Notes under the pieces: generated by a model
What the model was told of the DNA's origin: nothing
Database searches by the model: none
Seen by the model: only the letters and a program-made list of their open reading frames with translations
Origin: Acidobacteriota bacterium
GTDB lineage: Bacteria > Acidobacteriota > UBA6911 > RPQK01 > DATIPO01
NCBI GenBank assembly: GCA_028277865.1
Contig: JANQFM010001054.1
Location: forward strand, 1 to 17,463
Length of the DNA stretch: 17,463 nucleotides
Reading direction: 5' to 3'
Part shown: in pieces, positions 1-7,694 of the stretch
How the letters are laid out: every line of letters starts with the position of its first letter
Position numbering within the stretch: position 1 is the stretch's first letter
Made by a program: the position numbers and the translations under genes

Positions 1-867
1 GTTGCGATTGGTTGCCGCCACCAGGCCTGTCACGGCAAGCCCCATTCTTTGAGCCATCAGCCCTGCCGTCAAATTGCCGAAGTTTCCGCTGGGCACCGAA
101 ACGATCACGGAGCCCTGACGCTGTTTGCCACTGAGCCTCGAGCAAGCGTAAAAGTAGTAGAAGCACTGGGGGATGAGCCGTGCGATGTTGATCGAGTTGG
201 CCGAGCTGAGCTGCAGTCTGCGGCGCAGATCGTCGTCCTGGAATGCCTGCTTGGCCAGTCGTTGGCAATCGTCAAAAGTCCCGGCCACACGGAGCGCTGT
301 CACGTTGCCGCCCAAGGTGGTGAATTGGCATTCTTGAATGGGGCTGACTTTTCCTTCGGGATAGAGGATTACGACGCGGATCCCCGCCACTGCCAAAAAC
401 CCCATGGCTACGGCGCTGCCCGTGTCTCCCGAGGTGGCGGCCAGAATGGTCAAAGGGTGGCCTTCTCCGATCCAAGCCGACATCAGGCGGGCCATAAAGC
501 GAGCCCCAAAGTCCTTGAAAGCCAGAGAGGGGCCGTGAAACAGCTCCAGGCTGTAGATCGAGCTTGAGGGCGGAAGCCCGGCATCGGGGATCTCAACCGG
601 CCGGAGAGGGGTTTCAAAATCGATCGCTTCTTCCACTGTCCGGCGCAGACTGTCGGAATCAACCTCCTCTTCCACAAACCGCCGGGCCACTTCGAATCCG
701 ATCTCGGCCAAGCTCATGGAAGGCATGCTCTGCAACAGATGGTCCGGAAGGACCGGGATGCGCTCCGGCATAAAAAGCCCTCCGTCCGGCGCCAATCCCC
801 GCAAGACCGCCTCCTTGAGGCTGAAGTCCACTTGAGATCCCTGACGCCGTGTACTGTAAAAGCGCAT
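1..867 (-). CDS. thrC: Threonine synthase, 5' part (3' end beyond the window)
   Basis: The product is a PLP enzyme that converts O-phospho-L-homoserine to threonine in the cytoplasm, the last step of threonine synthesis. The 289 visible codons carry the N-terminal YSTRRQG and LAPDGGLFMPE segments. The PLP-lysine motif is HGPSLAFKDFGARF with Lys118. Further matches are ATSGDTGSA, YPEGKVSPIQE and the phosphate-binding VPSGNFGNLTAG near the window edge. Threonine synthases of this class are about 430-480 aa, so roughly the last third is missing. The ATG at 867 is chosen because an in-frame stop lies four codons upstream and the protein already begins as the family usually does. No strong ribosome binding site is seen. 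It is divergent from the sigma-54 activator across 112 bp and is probably unrelated to the RiPP genes. Family assignment is very secure. Confidence 0.96.
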   Translation of the reverse strand, partial: MRFYSTRRQGSQVDFSLKEAVLRGLAPDGGLFMPERIPVLPDHLLQSMPSMSLAEIGFEVARRFVEEEVDSDSLRRTVEEAIDFETPLRPVEIPDAGLPPSSSIYSLELFHGPSLAFKDFGARFMARLMSAWIGEGHPLTILAATSGDTGSAVAMGFLAVAGIRVVILYPEGKVSPIQECQFTTLGGNVTALRVAGTFDDCQRLAKQAFQDDDLRRRLQLSSANSINIARLIPQCFYYFYACSRLSGKQRQGSVIVSVPSGNFGNLTAGLMAQRMGLAVTGLVAATNRN

Positions 868-964
868 GGCCGAATGCTACAACAAGCAGGGGCCGATAAG
901 GGGAGGCCTGCGGGTTCCCTAACGCTAACCATCGCCTTCTGATCACCACAATTTTGATTGAAAA

Positions 965-973
965 TGCTAAAAT
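965..973 (+). promoter_or_regulatory. Possible extended -10 promoter element
   Basis: TGCTAAAAT resembles the extended -10 consensus TGnTATAAT with one mismatch. It lies in the only AT-rich patch of the spacer between thrC and the activator. It ends 6 bp before the ATG at 980, so transcription would start at or next to that codon, implying a leaderless message if this start is right. No convincing -35 box is seen. This is a prediction from pattern only. Confidence 0.3.
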
Positions 974-979
974 TCGCCC

Positions 980-2641
980 ATGTTTCAGGGCAGCCCAGGC
1001 GAACGGACGGTGGACCTGTCCGAAACCCGCAAGGTGCAGACTCATGGACGCCGCAGCAGGGGGCCGGCAGCCGTTCCGGCTTTGACGATCTTGTGCCATC
1101 CCGAGGTGGGACGAATCGGCGATCGGTTGCTTCTCAACGAACTCCTGAGGGGCCGACAGGACCTTCTTTCGCGCCAGCATCCCGAATTTACCGCGCCAGG
1201 ACAGCTTTCGGGGCAACCGTTGGCCGACTTGTACCTCAGCCGGGAGCCCCTCCGCTTTTCGGCCACCAAAGGCGGCGTCCGGCTGGAGTTCGATCCGGGT
1301 CGCGCTCCGGTTTCCGCCCAAGGAACTCCCTTGCAGGGGATTGGGGACTTCTCCCAGGCCGAACTGGCTCGGGGAGTGGTGCTTGAACTTTCTCAAAGGG
1401 TGGTCTTGCTGCTGCATTGGTTCACTGTCCGGTCCGATCAAGGCCAGGCCGCAGGCCCTCGGCTGGGAATGGCCGGGGACAGCGCAGCCGTGCAACAGCT
1501 GCGTAACGATATCCGAGGCGTCGCCGACTTGCAGGTGCCGGTTTTGCTGCGCGGCGAGACGGGCACCGGCAAGGAGTTGGCAGCCCAGGCCATTCACAGC
1601 AACAGCCCTCGCCGCGACGGCCCGTTCATCACGGTCAACCTGGGATCGATCACCCCCTCCCTGGCTGTGGCCGAACTCTTCGGCGCCGCCCGGGGCGCTT
1701 ATACCGGCGCTGTCCGGGACCAACAAGGCTACTTCCAGCGCGCCCACGGCGGGACGATCTTTTTGGACGAAGTGGGCGAAGCTCCATCCGAAGTTCAGGT
1801 CATGCTGCTGCGCGTGCTGGAGACGGGCGAGATTCAACCCTTGGGCAAGCAAGCGCCGTGCAAGGTGGACGTTCGCGTGGTGGCCGCAACCGACTCCGAT
1901 TTGGAGAGCCGCGCCCGTTGCGGCGAATTCCGGGAACCGCTCATCCACCGTCTTTCCGGCTACGTCATCTGGCTTCCTCCTCTGCGCCACAGGCGCGACG
2001 ACATCGGACGCCTGCTGCTGCATTTCCTGGGCCAGGAATTGGAAAGAGTCGACGAATCGCACCGCCTGAAAGGCAGCCCAAACAGCAGCCGGCCCTGGCT
2101 TCCCGCTTCGCTGGTGGCACGCCTGGCCGGCCACGACTGGCCGGGAAACATCCGCCAGTTGCGCAATGTAGCCCGCCAACTGGTCATCGGCAGCCGGGGA
2201 CTGGACGCCCTGCAAATCAGCCCGCCCGTGCAACGACTGCTCCAGGAATCCGCCAAAGGCCAGCCCCGAGCCAGCCAGGAGCCTGCTGCGCCAAAGCCCG
2301 TCCCCAAGCCTCGGCGTAAGCCTTCTCAAGTCTCCCAGGCCGAACTTGTGGCAGCTTTGTCAGCCAATCGATGGGATCTCAAGGCCACAGCCGCTCAGTT
2401 GCAGATCTCACGGCCCTCCCTTTACCGCCTTATTGAAAGCTGCCCCCAAACCCGTCTGGCCGAGCAACTGCAAGCCGACGAAATCAAAGCCTGCTACCGC
2501 GAATGCCAGGGAGATCTGGAGGCCATGGTCGACAAGCTGAAGGTCTCAAAAGCAGCCTTGAGGCGACGAATGCGCGCAATGGGGTTGAATCCAGGCAAGT
2601 CGAAGTCAGACAATCAACAGCGGGCGCGGGGAGATCGATAG
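980..2641 (+). CDS. Sigma-54-interacting AAA+ transcriptional activator with FHA-like N-terminus and two Fis-type HTH motifs
   Basis: This 553-aa protein should activate sigma-54 RNA polymerase. Residues ~35-140 look like a divergent FHA (phosphothreonine-binding) domain, with RIGDR, LLSRQHPEF and LSREPLRF. The AAA+ core follows: Walker A GETGTGKE (192-199), the sigma-54 contact loop GAYTGA (239-244, the tolerated Tyr form of GAFTGA), Walker B GGTIFLDE (257-264), an arginine-finger region FREPLIHRLSG (317-327) and HDWPGNIRQLRN (385-396). After a Pro/Lys-rich linker come two helix-turn-helix segments of Fis type (about 453-487 and 497-535), where one is usual. There is no receiver domain, so input is probably through the FHA-like part. 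It precedes the kinase gene by 159 bp in the same direction. ATG 980 has no clear ribosome binding site; GTG 1010 is an alternative start. Confidence 0.9.
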   Translation: MFQGSPGERTVDLSETRKVQTHGRRSRGPAAVPALTILCHPEVGRIGDRLLLNELLRGRQDLLSRQHPEFTAPGQLSGQPLADLYLSREPLRFSATKGGVRLEFDPGRAPVSAQGTPLQGIGDFSQAELARGVVLELSQRVVLLLHWFTVRSDQGQAAGPRLGMAGDSAAVQQLRNDIRGVADLQVPVLLRGETGTGKELAAQAIHSNSPRRDGPFITVNLGSITPSLAVAELFGAARGAYTGAVRDQQGYFQRAHGGTIFLDEVGEAPSEVQVMLLRVLETGEIQPLGKQAPCKVDVRVVAATDSDLESRARCGEFREPLIHRLSGYVIWLPPLRHRRDDIGRLLLHFLGQELERVDESHRLKGSPNSSRPWLPASLVARLAGHDWPGNIRQLRNVARQLVIGSRGLDALQISPPVQRLLQESAKGQPRASQEPAAPKPVPKPRRKPSQVSQAELVAALSANRWDLKATAAQLQISRPSLYRLIESCPQTRLAEQLQADEIKACYRECQGDLEAMVDKLKVSKAALRRRMRAMGLNPGKSKSDNQQRARGDR

Positions 2642-2703
2642 GAGAAACGGAGAGCGGAAAACGGAAGATCGGACTCGCTTGAGGCTCTTCTTCCGTACTC
2701 CGT
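2641..2703 (+). repeat. Heptamer-period array folding into a hairpin between activator and kinase genes
   Basis: Starting at the activator stop codon the sequence runs in steps of seven bases: CGGAGAG, CGGAAAA, CGGAAGA. It then switches to the complementary type: CTTCCGT, ACTCCGT. ACGGAAGA at 2661-2668 pairs perfectly with TCTTCCGT at 2689-2696, and ACGGAG at 2647-2652 pairs with CTCCGT at 2698-2703. It could act as an attenuator between the two genes; no U-tract follows the hairpin. Confidence 0.6.
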
Positions 2704-2800
2704 GACTTGATCTGCTTTCTCCTGCTGAATCCCTCCAAACGTTCCATCGTGAAGCTCAGAAAATTGATTGCAGGGCGAAGCCTGCTGGGGAATCATCAGC

Positions 2801-5800
2801 ATGTCGGCACAACCTGCCCAAATCGGCCCCTATCGGATTCTGAAACGGATCGGAACCGGTGGAATGGGAGAGGTCTACCTGGCTATGGACGAGCGGCTGG
2901 ACCGCCGGGTGGCCGTCAAGACAATCCGCCCCGATAGCCGATCCAGCTCGGAAAACCGTGCCCGATTCGAGCAGGAAGCCCGCCTCGCCGCCCGCCTCAA
3001 CCACCCGTCCATCGTGCAGGTCTACGACGTCCTGCACCACGAGGGGCTGGACTGCATCGTCATGGAGTACGTCAAAGGGACTACTCTGAGGCGTTTGCTG
3101 GCCCACGGCCCCTTGGCTGCCGACAGGGTGATTTCGCTGGCCCGCCAAATCGGCCGAGGACTCTTTGAAGCGCATCGCCGAGGGGTGGTCCACCGGGACC
3201 TCAAGCCCGAGAACATCCTCCTGACGGAAGCCGGCCAGGCCAAGATGACCGACTTCGGGATTGCCAAGCCCATGGCGGACGAAGGCGGGCAGGAGCAGAC
3301 GGCCCTGACTCAGACCGGATCCTTGGTCGGGACTTGCCGCGCCATGTCCCCGGAGCAGATTCAGGGCGATCCGGTGGGGCCGCAATCCGACCTCTTCTCG
3401 CTGGGCAGCCTGCTTTACGAAGCCTTGACCGGCCGTTCGCCTTTCCAAGCGCGCACCGAATTGCTGTCCCTCAACCAGATCATCCATCATCGGCAGCCGC
3501 CCGCCAGCCAGGTCCGGCACGAGGTTCCTCAGCAGCTTTCGGACCTGATCGACCAATTGCTGGAAAAAGAGCCCCTGCACCGTCCGCGCAGCATCTCGGA
3601 AGTGAATGCCGCCTTGGACGACATGCACCTGCAGTATCAGGGCGCCGACTCGAACATCACCCGCATTCCGGGCGGCGGCCAGCCCAACCCTGCAACCGCC
3701 TGGACAACGCCCCACTCAGGCAGTTCGGCGATCCCGGAGCGGCAAGGCCGGGTGGACTCTGGTACTTCCTCCACCTCGGCCAGCGAGGCTGAACGACGCC
3801 CGTTGACGGTACTTTGCTGCGAGTTGGCAAGCCGGTCCAGCAACTCATCGGAGGTCGAGCCCGAGGACCAGCTTGCAGCGATCCAGGCCTTCCAGGCCAC
3901 ATGCACCCAAATTATCGAGGAGTTCAAAGGCTACCCCGGCCACTACCTGGACAGCGGCATGACGGCCTATTTCGGATATCCGCAAGCCAGCGAACACGCC
4001 GTTCAGCGTGCGGCCCTCGCCAGCCTGGACATCCTGTCCGCAATGGACGGACTGAATTCAGTATCCGACTCGTCCTTACACCTGCAGGCTCGCTTGGGAA
4101 TCCACAATGCCCCGGCAGTGGTCGGGGGGAGCGGGGCAGGTACGGGGCAGACTCAGCTGGTGCTGGGTGATGGGCCTCGGGAGGCCGGCCGCCTGGCCCG
4201 TTTGGCCGAGCCGGATACGATTCTGGCCAGCCGGCAGGCCCAGCGCTTGCTGACAGGGCTTTTTCGCTTCCAAGAGATGACCTTGGCCGACGATGCGGGC
4301 AAAGCGGTCCAGGCCTACCGAATCCTGGCGCCCAGCGGCGCCACCGACCGGATCGAGGCTGCTTTGCTCTCCGGCCTGACTCCCCTTGTGGGGCGTGACA
4401 GAGAGTTGGATCTGCTGAAACAACGCTGCCGGCAGGCCGACCAAGGGCGAGGCCAGGTCGTCTTGCTGAGCGGTGAGGCCGGAATGGGCAAATCGAGGCT
4501 GGCGCAAGCCTTCAAGGACATCGTGGCCGACCCGTCCACAGATCCGATCGAATGGCGCTGCTCTCCCTATCACTGCCACAGCGCCTATCACCCGGTGATC
4601 GCCTACCTGGAACGATCCCTCAAGCTCAACCGCGAAGATGCCACCGATCTCAAGCAGTCGCGCCTCAAGAAATCTCTGCAGCGATGGGGCCTGCCTCTGG
4701 CCCAGGCCTTGCCCTTGCTGGCCGACTTGCTCTCCGTGGGCCGGGAAGACCAACTGGGCATGAGTCCGCAACTGCGCAAGCAAAGAACCCTCCAAGCGCT
4801 GCTCACTTGGCTGCTGGCACGGGCCGAAAGGCAAACCTTGCTTTGCCTGGTCGAGGACATTCACTGGATCGATCCTTCCACTTTGGAATTGCTGACAGCC
4901 CTGATCGAGCAGGTGCCGGCAGGCCGCATCTTGCTGCTGTGCACCTTCCGAACCGCTTTTCAGCCCCCCTGGGGAATCCGCTCGCACATCACCCAACTCA
5001 ACGTTGACCGGCTTGAACCGGACCTGGCCGCTGCCATGATCGAGAAAGTGTCGGGGGGCAAAGCCTTGCCTGAAGGCCTGGTAGAGCAGCTGGTTCAAAA
5101 AACGGATGGCGTTCCGCTGTTTGTCGAAGAGTTGACCAAGATGGTCCTGGAATCTGGGATGCTGGCCCAAGGACAAGACGGCTACCAACTGACCGGCCCT
5201 TTGCCGCCGCTGGCTGTGCCGGACACTCTGCAGGACTCCCTGCTGGCCCGTCTGGACGCCCAGGGAGGCGCAGCCAAGCAAATCGCCCAGATCGGCGCCG
5301 TGATCGGCCGCGAATTCTCCAGAGAATTGCTCATGGCCGTTTCGGGGATGGAGGAGGAAGAGCTGAAGGTTTTGCTCAACCGCCTGGTAGGCGCTGAACT
5401 GCTCTTCCGCCAAGGCTTCCTCGACCAGGCACGCTACAGCTTCAAGCACGCTTTGATCCGGGACGCCGCTTATCAATCGCTGCTCAAACGTCAGCGGCAG
5501 CGCCATCATGCGCGCATCGCCGAGATCCTGGAATCCCAATTCCCGCGCAGCGCACGATCCCAGCCGGAACTGCTGGCTCACCACTGGACCCAAGCCGGGC
5601 ACTTCGGCCAGGCTGTGGAGTACTGGCGCAGGGCAGGTCAAAGGTCGTTGGAGCGCTCTGCCATCACCGAAGCCCGCGACCACATCAACAGCGGCTTGAA
5701 GCTGCTCCCCAAGGTTTCTCCGGGCATCGGGCGCGATGAACAGGAACTGGCCCTGCAGACGGCCCTCGGCACTGCCCTGAGCATCACCCTGGGCTACGGC

Positions 5801-6928
5801 GTCCCCCAAGTGGCCCAGGCCTTCGAAAGGGCATTGGAGATTTGTCGAAACCAAAAAGACTCTCCACAGCTTTTCTGGGCCTTATGGGGATTGAGGCGCT
5901 ACTACAGCATGCGCGCCGAATTCAAGACCGCCCTGCAGCTAGGGCACCGCCTGCTTCGCCTCTGCAAAGCCCAGCCCGATGCATCGCTGAAAATTGCGGC
6001 TCACTTCGGCCTCGGCGCTACACTCTTTGTCAAGGGGCAGTTTCAGGACTCCGATCAGCATTTCAAGAAGGCCATCGAATACGATTCTCCTCAGCGCAGC
6101 ACCCATTTGGGTGTCCCAAGCGGCGAGGATTCGGGCGTGTTCAGCCTCTGCTTCAGTGCCGCCGTGCTGTGGTTTCTGGGCTTTCCGCAGCAAGCCTCCC
6201 TGCGGATCGATCAAGCCTACCGGCTGGCCAAGCAGATCTCCCATTCCTTCAGCCTCAGTTCGGCGCTGCAGTTCAGGGCTTTCCTGGCGCAGTTGAGCCG
6301 TGATCCAGCCTCGGTGCTGGAGTATTCTCGGAAAGACGTCGACAAGGCCCGCCAGCAGGGCTCCTTTGCCCATCTCGTCCAGTCCCGGATTTTTTTGGGA
6401 TGGGCCATGGCATGCGTTCCAGGACAGAATCTGCGGGACATCCAGCAAGGGATCAGGCTGATCCGCCGAGGCATCGCCGACCTGGCTGCTGCCGGAAGCG
6501 TGACCTGGCACACCTACAACCACTCTCTTCTGTCCGAAGCCTGTTGCAAATCAGGGCAGCCCGATGCTGCCCAACGCTGCCTGAACGAGGCTCTCGAAGT
6601 TGCCGAACGGACTGGAGAAAACTTCTACTTGGCCGAGCTGCAGCGGCTTTGCGGAGAGCTGAGGCTGCCGAGAAGCGACCAAGCGGACGGGCAATCTCAG
6701 GCCGAGGCGGAAGCTCAATTTCACAAGGCTCAACAAACAGCCCGCCGACAAGGCGCCCGAATCCTGGAACTCCGGGCGGCCGTCAGCTTGGGCCGACTCT
6801 GGAAGGGGCAAGGAAAACACCTTCAGGCCCGGCAATTGATCGAAGGATTACTGGCCGGGTTCGAGGAGGGATCCGAAAGCCACGACCTGCGCCAGGCTCG
6901 AGAACTCGTCACCAATTTGGCAGGATGA
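2801..6928 (+). CDS. Ser/Thr protein kinase - class III cyclase-like - AAA ATPase - TPR fusion (TOMM system kinase/cyclase type)
   Basis: This 1375-aa cytoplasmic signalling protein has four parts. The Hanks-type kinase covers ~9-275: glycine loop GTGGMGEVY at 19, Lys40, HRDLKPEN 131-138, DFG 151-153. The activation segment GTCRAMSPEQ replaces the usual Pro-x-Tyr. A cyclase-like homology domain covers ~332-510; its metal-binding and transition-state residues look altered (CCELAS, LDSGMTAYFGYP, GPREAGRL), so cyclase activity is doubtful. An AAA/STAND-like ATPase starts at ~529 with GRDREL, Walker A GEAGMGKS (558-565) and a Walker B region with VEDIHWID (684-691). The C-terminal ~400 residues are alpha-helical, TPR-like. 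From memory, the TOMM kinase/cyclase fusion family has this order and a similar length, and sits beside RiPP cyclodehydratases, as here. ATG 2801 is chosen over TTG 2768 because GGGGAA precedes it and kinase homology begins soon after. Confidence 0.9.
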   Translation: MSAQPAQIGPYRILKRIGTGGMGEVYLAMDERLDRRVAVKTIRPDSRSSSENRARFEQEARLAARLNHPSIVQVYDVLHHEGLDCIVMEYVKGTTLRRLLAHGPLAADRVISLARQIGRGLFEAHRRGVVHRDLKPENILLTEAGQAKMTDFGIAKPMADEGGQEQTALTQTGSLVGTCRAMSPEQIQGDPVGPQSDLFSLGSLLYEALTGRSPFQARTELLSLNQIIHHRQPPASQVRHEVPQQLSDLIDQLLEKEPLHRPRSISEVNAALDDMHLQYQGADSNITRIPGGGQPNPATAWTTPHSGSSAIPERQGRVDSGTSSTSASEAERRPLTVLCCELASRSSNSSEVEPEDQLAAIQAFQATCTQIIEEFKGYPGHYLDSGMTAYFGYPQASEHAVQRAALASLDILSAMDGLNSVSDSSLHLQARLGIHNAPAVVGGSGAGTGQTQLVLGDGPREAGRLARLAEPDTILASRQAQRLLTGLFRFQEMTLADDAGKAVQAYRILAPSGATDRIEAALLSGLTPLVGRDRELDLLKQRCRQADQGRGQVVLLSGEAGMGKSRLAQAFKDIVADPSTDPIEWRCSPYHCHSAYHPVIAYLERSLKLNREDATDLKQSRLKKSLQRWGLPLAQALPLLADLLSVGREDQLGMSPQLRKQRTLQALLTWLLARAERQTLLCLVEDIHWIDPSTLELLTALIEQVPAGRILLLCTFRTAFQPPWGIRSHITQLNVDRLEPDLAAAMIEKVSGGKALPEGLVEQLVQKTDGVPLFVEELTKMVLESGMLAQGQDGYQLTGPLPPLAVPDTLQDSLLARLDAQGGAAKQIAQIGAVIGREFSRELLMAVSGMEEEELKVLLNRLVGAELLFRQGFLDQARYSFKHALIRDAAYQSLLKRQRQRHHARIAEILESQFPRSARSQPELLAHHWTQAGHFGQAVEYWRRAGQRSLERSAITEARDHINSGLKLLPKVSPGIGRDEQELALQTALGTALSITLGYGVPQVAQAFERALEICRNQKDSPQLFWALWGLRRYYSMRAEFKTALQLGHRLLRLCKAQPDASLKIAAHFGLGATLFVKGQFQDSDQHFKKAIEYDSPQRSTHLGVPSGEDSGVFSLCFSAAVLWFLGFPQQASLRIDQAYRLAKQISHSFSLSSALQFRAFLAQLSRDPASVLEYSRKDVDKARQQGSFAHLVQSRIFLGWAMACVPGQNLRDIQQGIRLIRRGIADLAAAGSVTWHTYNHSLLSEACCKSGQPDAAQRCLNEALEVAERTGENFYLAELQRLCGELRLPRSDQADGQSQAEAEAQFHKAQQTARRQGARILELRAAVSLGRLWKGQGKHLQARQLIEGLLAGFEEGSESHDLRQARELVTNLAG

Positions 6929-7057
6929 ACTGGCTGACAATCTTTCAATTGTGTTCAACTCGTCAGAGAATTTTCACACTTTGTTGCCTATGACTTGTGC
7001 AGATTGACTTGTGGCCTCCACTTCGGTAGGCTTTCGACGCTCAAGCCAACCCAAGAG

Positions 7058-7064
7058 AGGAGGG
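7058..7064 (+). promoter_or_regulatory. Strong ribosome binding site of the RiPP precursor
   Basis: AGGAGGG ends four bases before the ATG at 7069. It is the best Shine-Dalgarno sequence in the window; the neighbouring kinase and cyclodehydratase starts have weaker ones. This fits the need for more precursor than enzyme, and it fixes the start of the small gene. The 140-bp spacer before it (6929-7068) is relatively AT-rich and may hold a promoter, but I cannot assign one. Confidence 0.75.
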
Positions 7065-7068
7065 ACCG

Positions 7069-7341
7069 ATGGCCAGTCAGAGCGATTATTACAGGGAGTG
7101 GCAAAGAATCGTTGCGGAGGCCTGGGCGGACGACGCATTCAGGCAGCGGCTGATTGCAGACCCCAAAGCAGTCCTTGCCGAGCGAGGCATCGAGATTGAA
7201 GAAGAGGTCGAAGTTCAGGTCGTGCAAGGCCAGAAAAACGTTCGCTACCTGCTGCTGCCCCCCAAGCCGGAGGGGGAAGACGAAACAGAGATACTCGATG
7301 ATCCAGCATTGTTCTCGATTCTCACGACTAGGTACGACTAG
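7069..7341 (+). CDS. NHLP-leader RiPP (TOMM-type) precursor peptide
   Basis: This 90-aa peptide resembles the nitrile hydratase alpha-subunit-like leader family of RiPP precursors. The leader signature is residues ~10-43: EWQRIVAEAW, then DDAFRQRLIADPKAVLAERG, followed by IEI. An acidic/valine strand (VEVQVVQG) and RYLLLPPKPE (59-68) follow, the usual end of the NHLP fold. After that come only about 22 residues, ending LFSILTTRYD. There is no cysteine anywhere, no GG or GA cleavage site, and the only heterocyclisable residues in the tail after the leader fold are one Thr in the acidic stretch plus Ser83, Thr86 and Thr87. Position before the YcaO gene, leader type and strong ribosome site support a substrate role. 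It could instead be a partner or scaffold peptide whose true core lies elsewhere. Confidence 0.82.
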   Translation: MASQSDYYREWQRIVAEAWADDAFRQRLIADPKAVLAERGIEIEEEVEVQVVQGQKNVRYLLLPPKPEGEDETEILDDPALFSILTTRYD

Positions 7342-7370
7342 CGAGGCGACGCCTCAGACCGATCGCAAAA

Positions 7371-7461
7371 GGATTTCGGGTACCAGGTTCCGGGTTCCGG
7401 GTTTTCGGGATCTGGATTCTGGGATCCGGAACCTGGGACCTGGGATCCGGAACCCGGAACC
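7371..7461 (+). repeat. Array of 13 degenerate heptamers with reverse-complementary halves
   Basis: From 7371 the bases fall into thirteen consecutive seven-base words: GGATTTC, GGGTACC, AGGTTCC, GGGTTCC on the left, and CGGAACC, TGGGACC, TGGGATC, CGGAACC on the right. AGGTTCCGGGTTCCGG (7385-7400) is a perfect 16-bp inverted match to 7447-7462, with a 46-nt loop. CTGGGATCCGGAACC also occurs twice (7419-7433 and 7440-7454), 21 bases apart. The hairpin sits 30-120 bp after the precursor stop codon, where it could stop or pause transcription or protect the upstream RNA. Confidence 0.85.
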
Positions 7462-7563
7462 TCTGACCGCCGCCGGACCCCTCGCAGCCAAATTTGACTC
7501 AATCGTGAAGAACCCTGAAACCCTAGCGGCCTAGCAAGGGAGGCAAAGCCTCAAACCGGAAGG

Positions 7564-7584
7564 GTGTGGGCTGTAGGCTGTAGT
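7564..7584 (+). repeat. Short heptamer echo
   Basis: Three consecutive seven-base words, GTGTGGG, CTGTAGG and CTGTAGT, share the period of the larger arrays. It looks like a small or eroded member of the same class. The length is too short to exclude chance. Confidence 0.4.
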
Positions 7585-7694
7585 CCAGAAGCACACTTCG
7601 GAGATTGGGATTCTCGACTGGTTGCAGGTACACTCTGCCCCTTGGCCGCAAGGCATGAAAACCGCAACGCACCCTTTTTCCCTCATAGGGCCCG

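Larger units (their letters stand above)
7342..7694 (+). other. 353-bp spacer between precursor and cyclodehydratase
   Basis: No gene is visible here. The spacer holds the heptamer array at 7371-7461, a shorter heptamer echo at 7564-7584 and otherwise unremarkable sequence. TAGGG shortly before ATG 7695 may serve as a weak ribosome site. I looked for a second small precursor and found only a short ATG-led frame near 7656 that runs out of frame into the cyclodehydratase gene; it has no leader similarity. No sigma-54 -24/-12 pair was found. Confidence 0.6.

Noticed and set aside
659..2329. Long open frame antisense to the sigma-54 activator.
   Set aside because: It overlaps the conserved Walker and GAYTGA coding regions and shows only low-complexity composition.
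4076..5854. Long open frame antisense to the kinase fusion gene.
   Set aside because: No recognisable domain, and it mirrors a clearly conserved protein. Long antisense frames are expected in GC-rich coding DNA.
6931..6947. TGGC-containing sequence before the precursor considered as a sigma-54 promoter.
   Set aside because: The -24 part fits, but at the required spacing the -12 GC is replaced by TT. No other GG-N10-GC pair fits in the checked spacers.
7154..7534. Frame overlapping the precursor and reading into a Cys-rich stretch (FATCCCPPSRR), as if a frameshift gave a cysteine core.
   Set aside because: It comes from the CTGCTGCTGCCC run that codes LLLPP in the real frame, has no leader, and continues through the heptamer array. 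No slippery site was seen.
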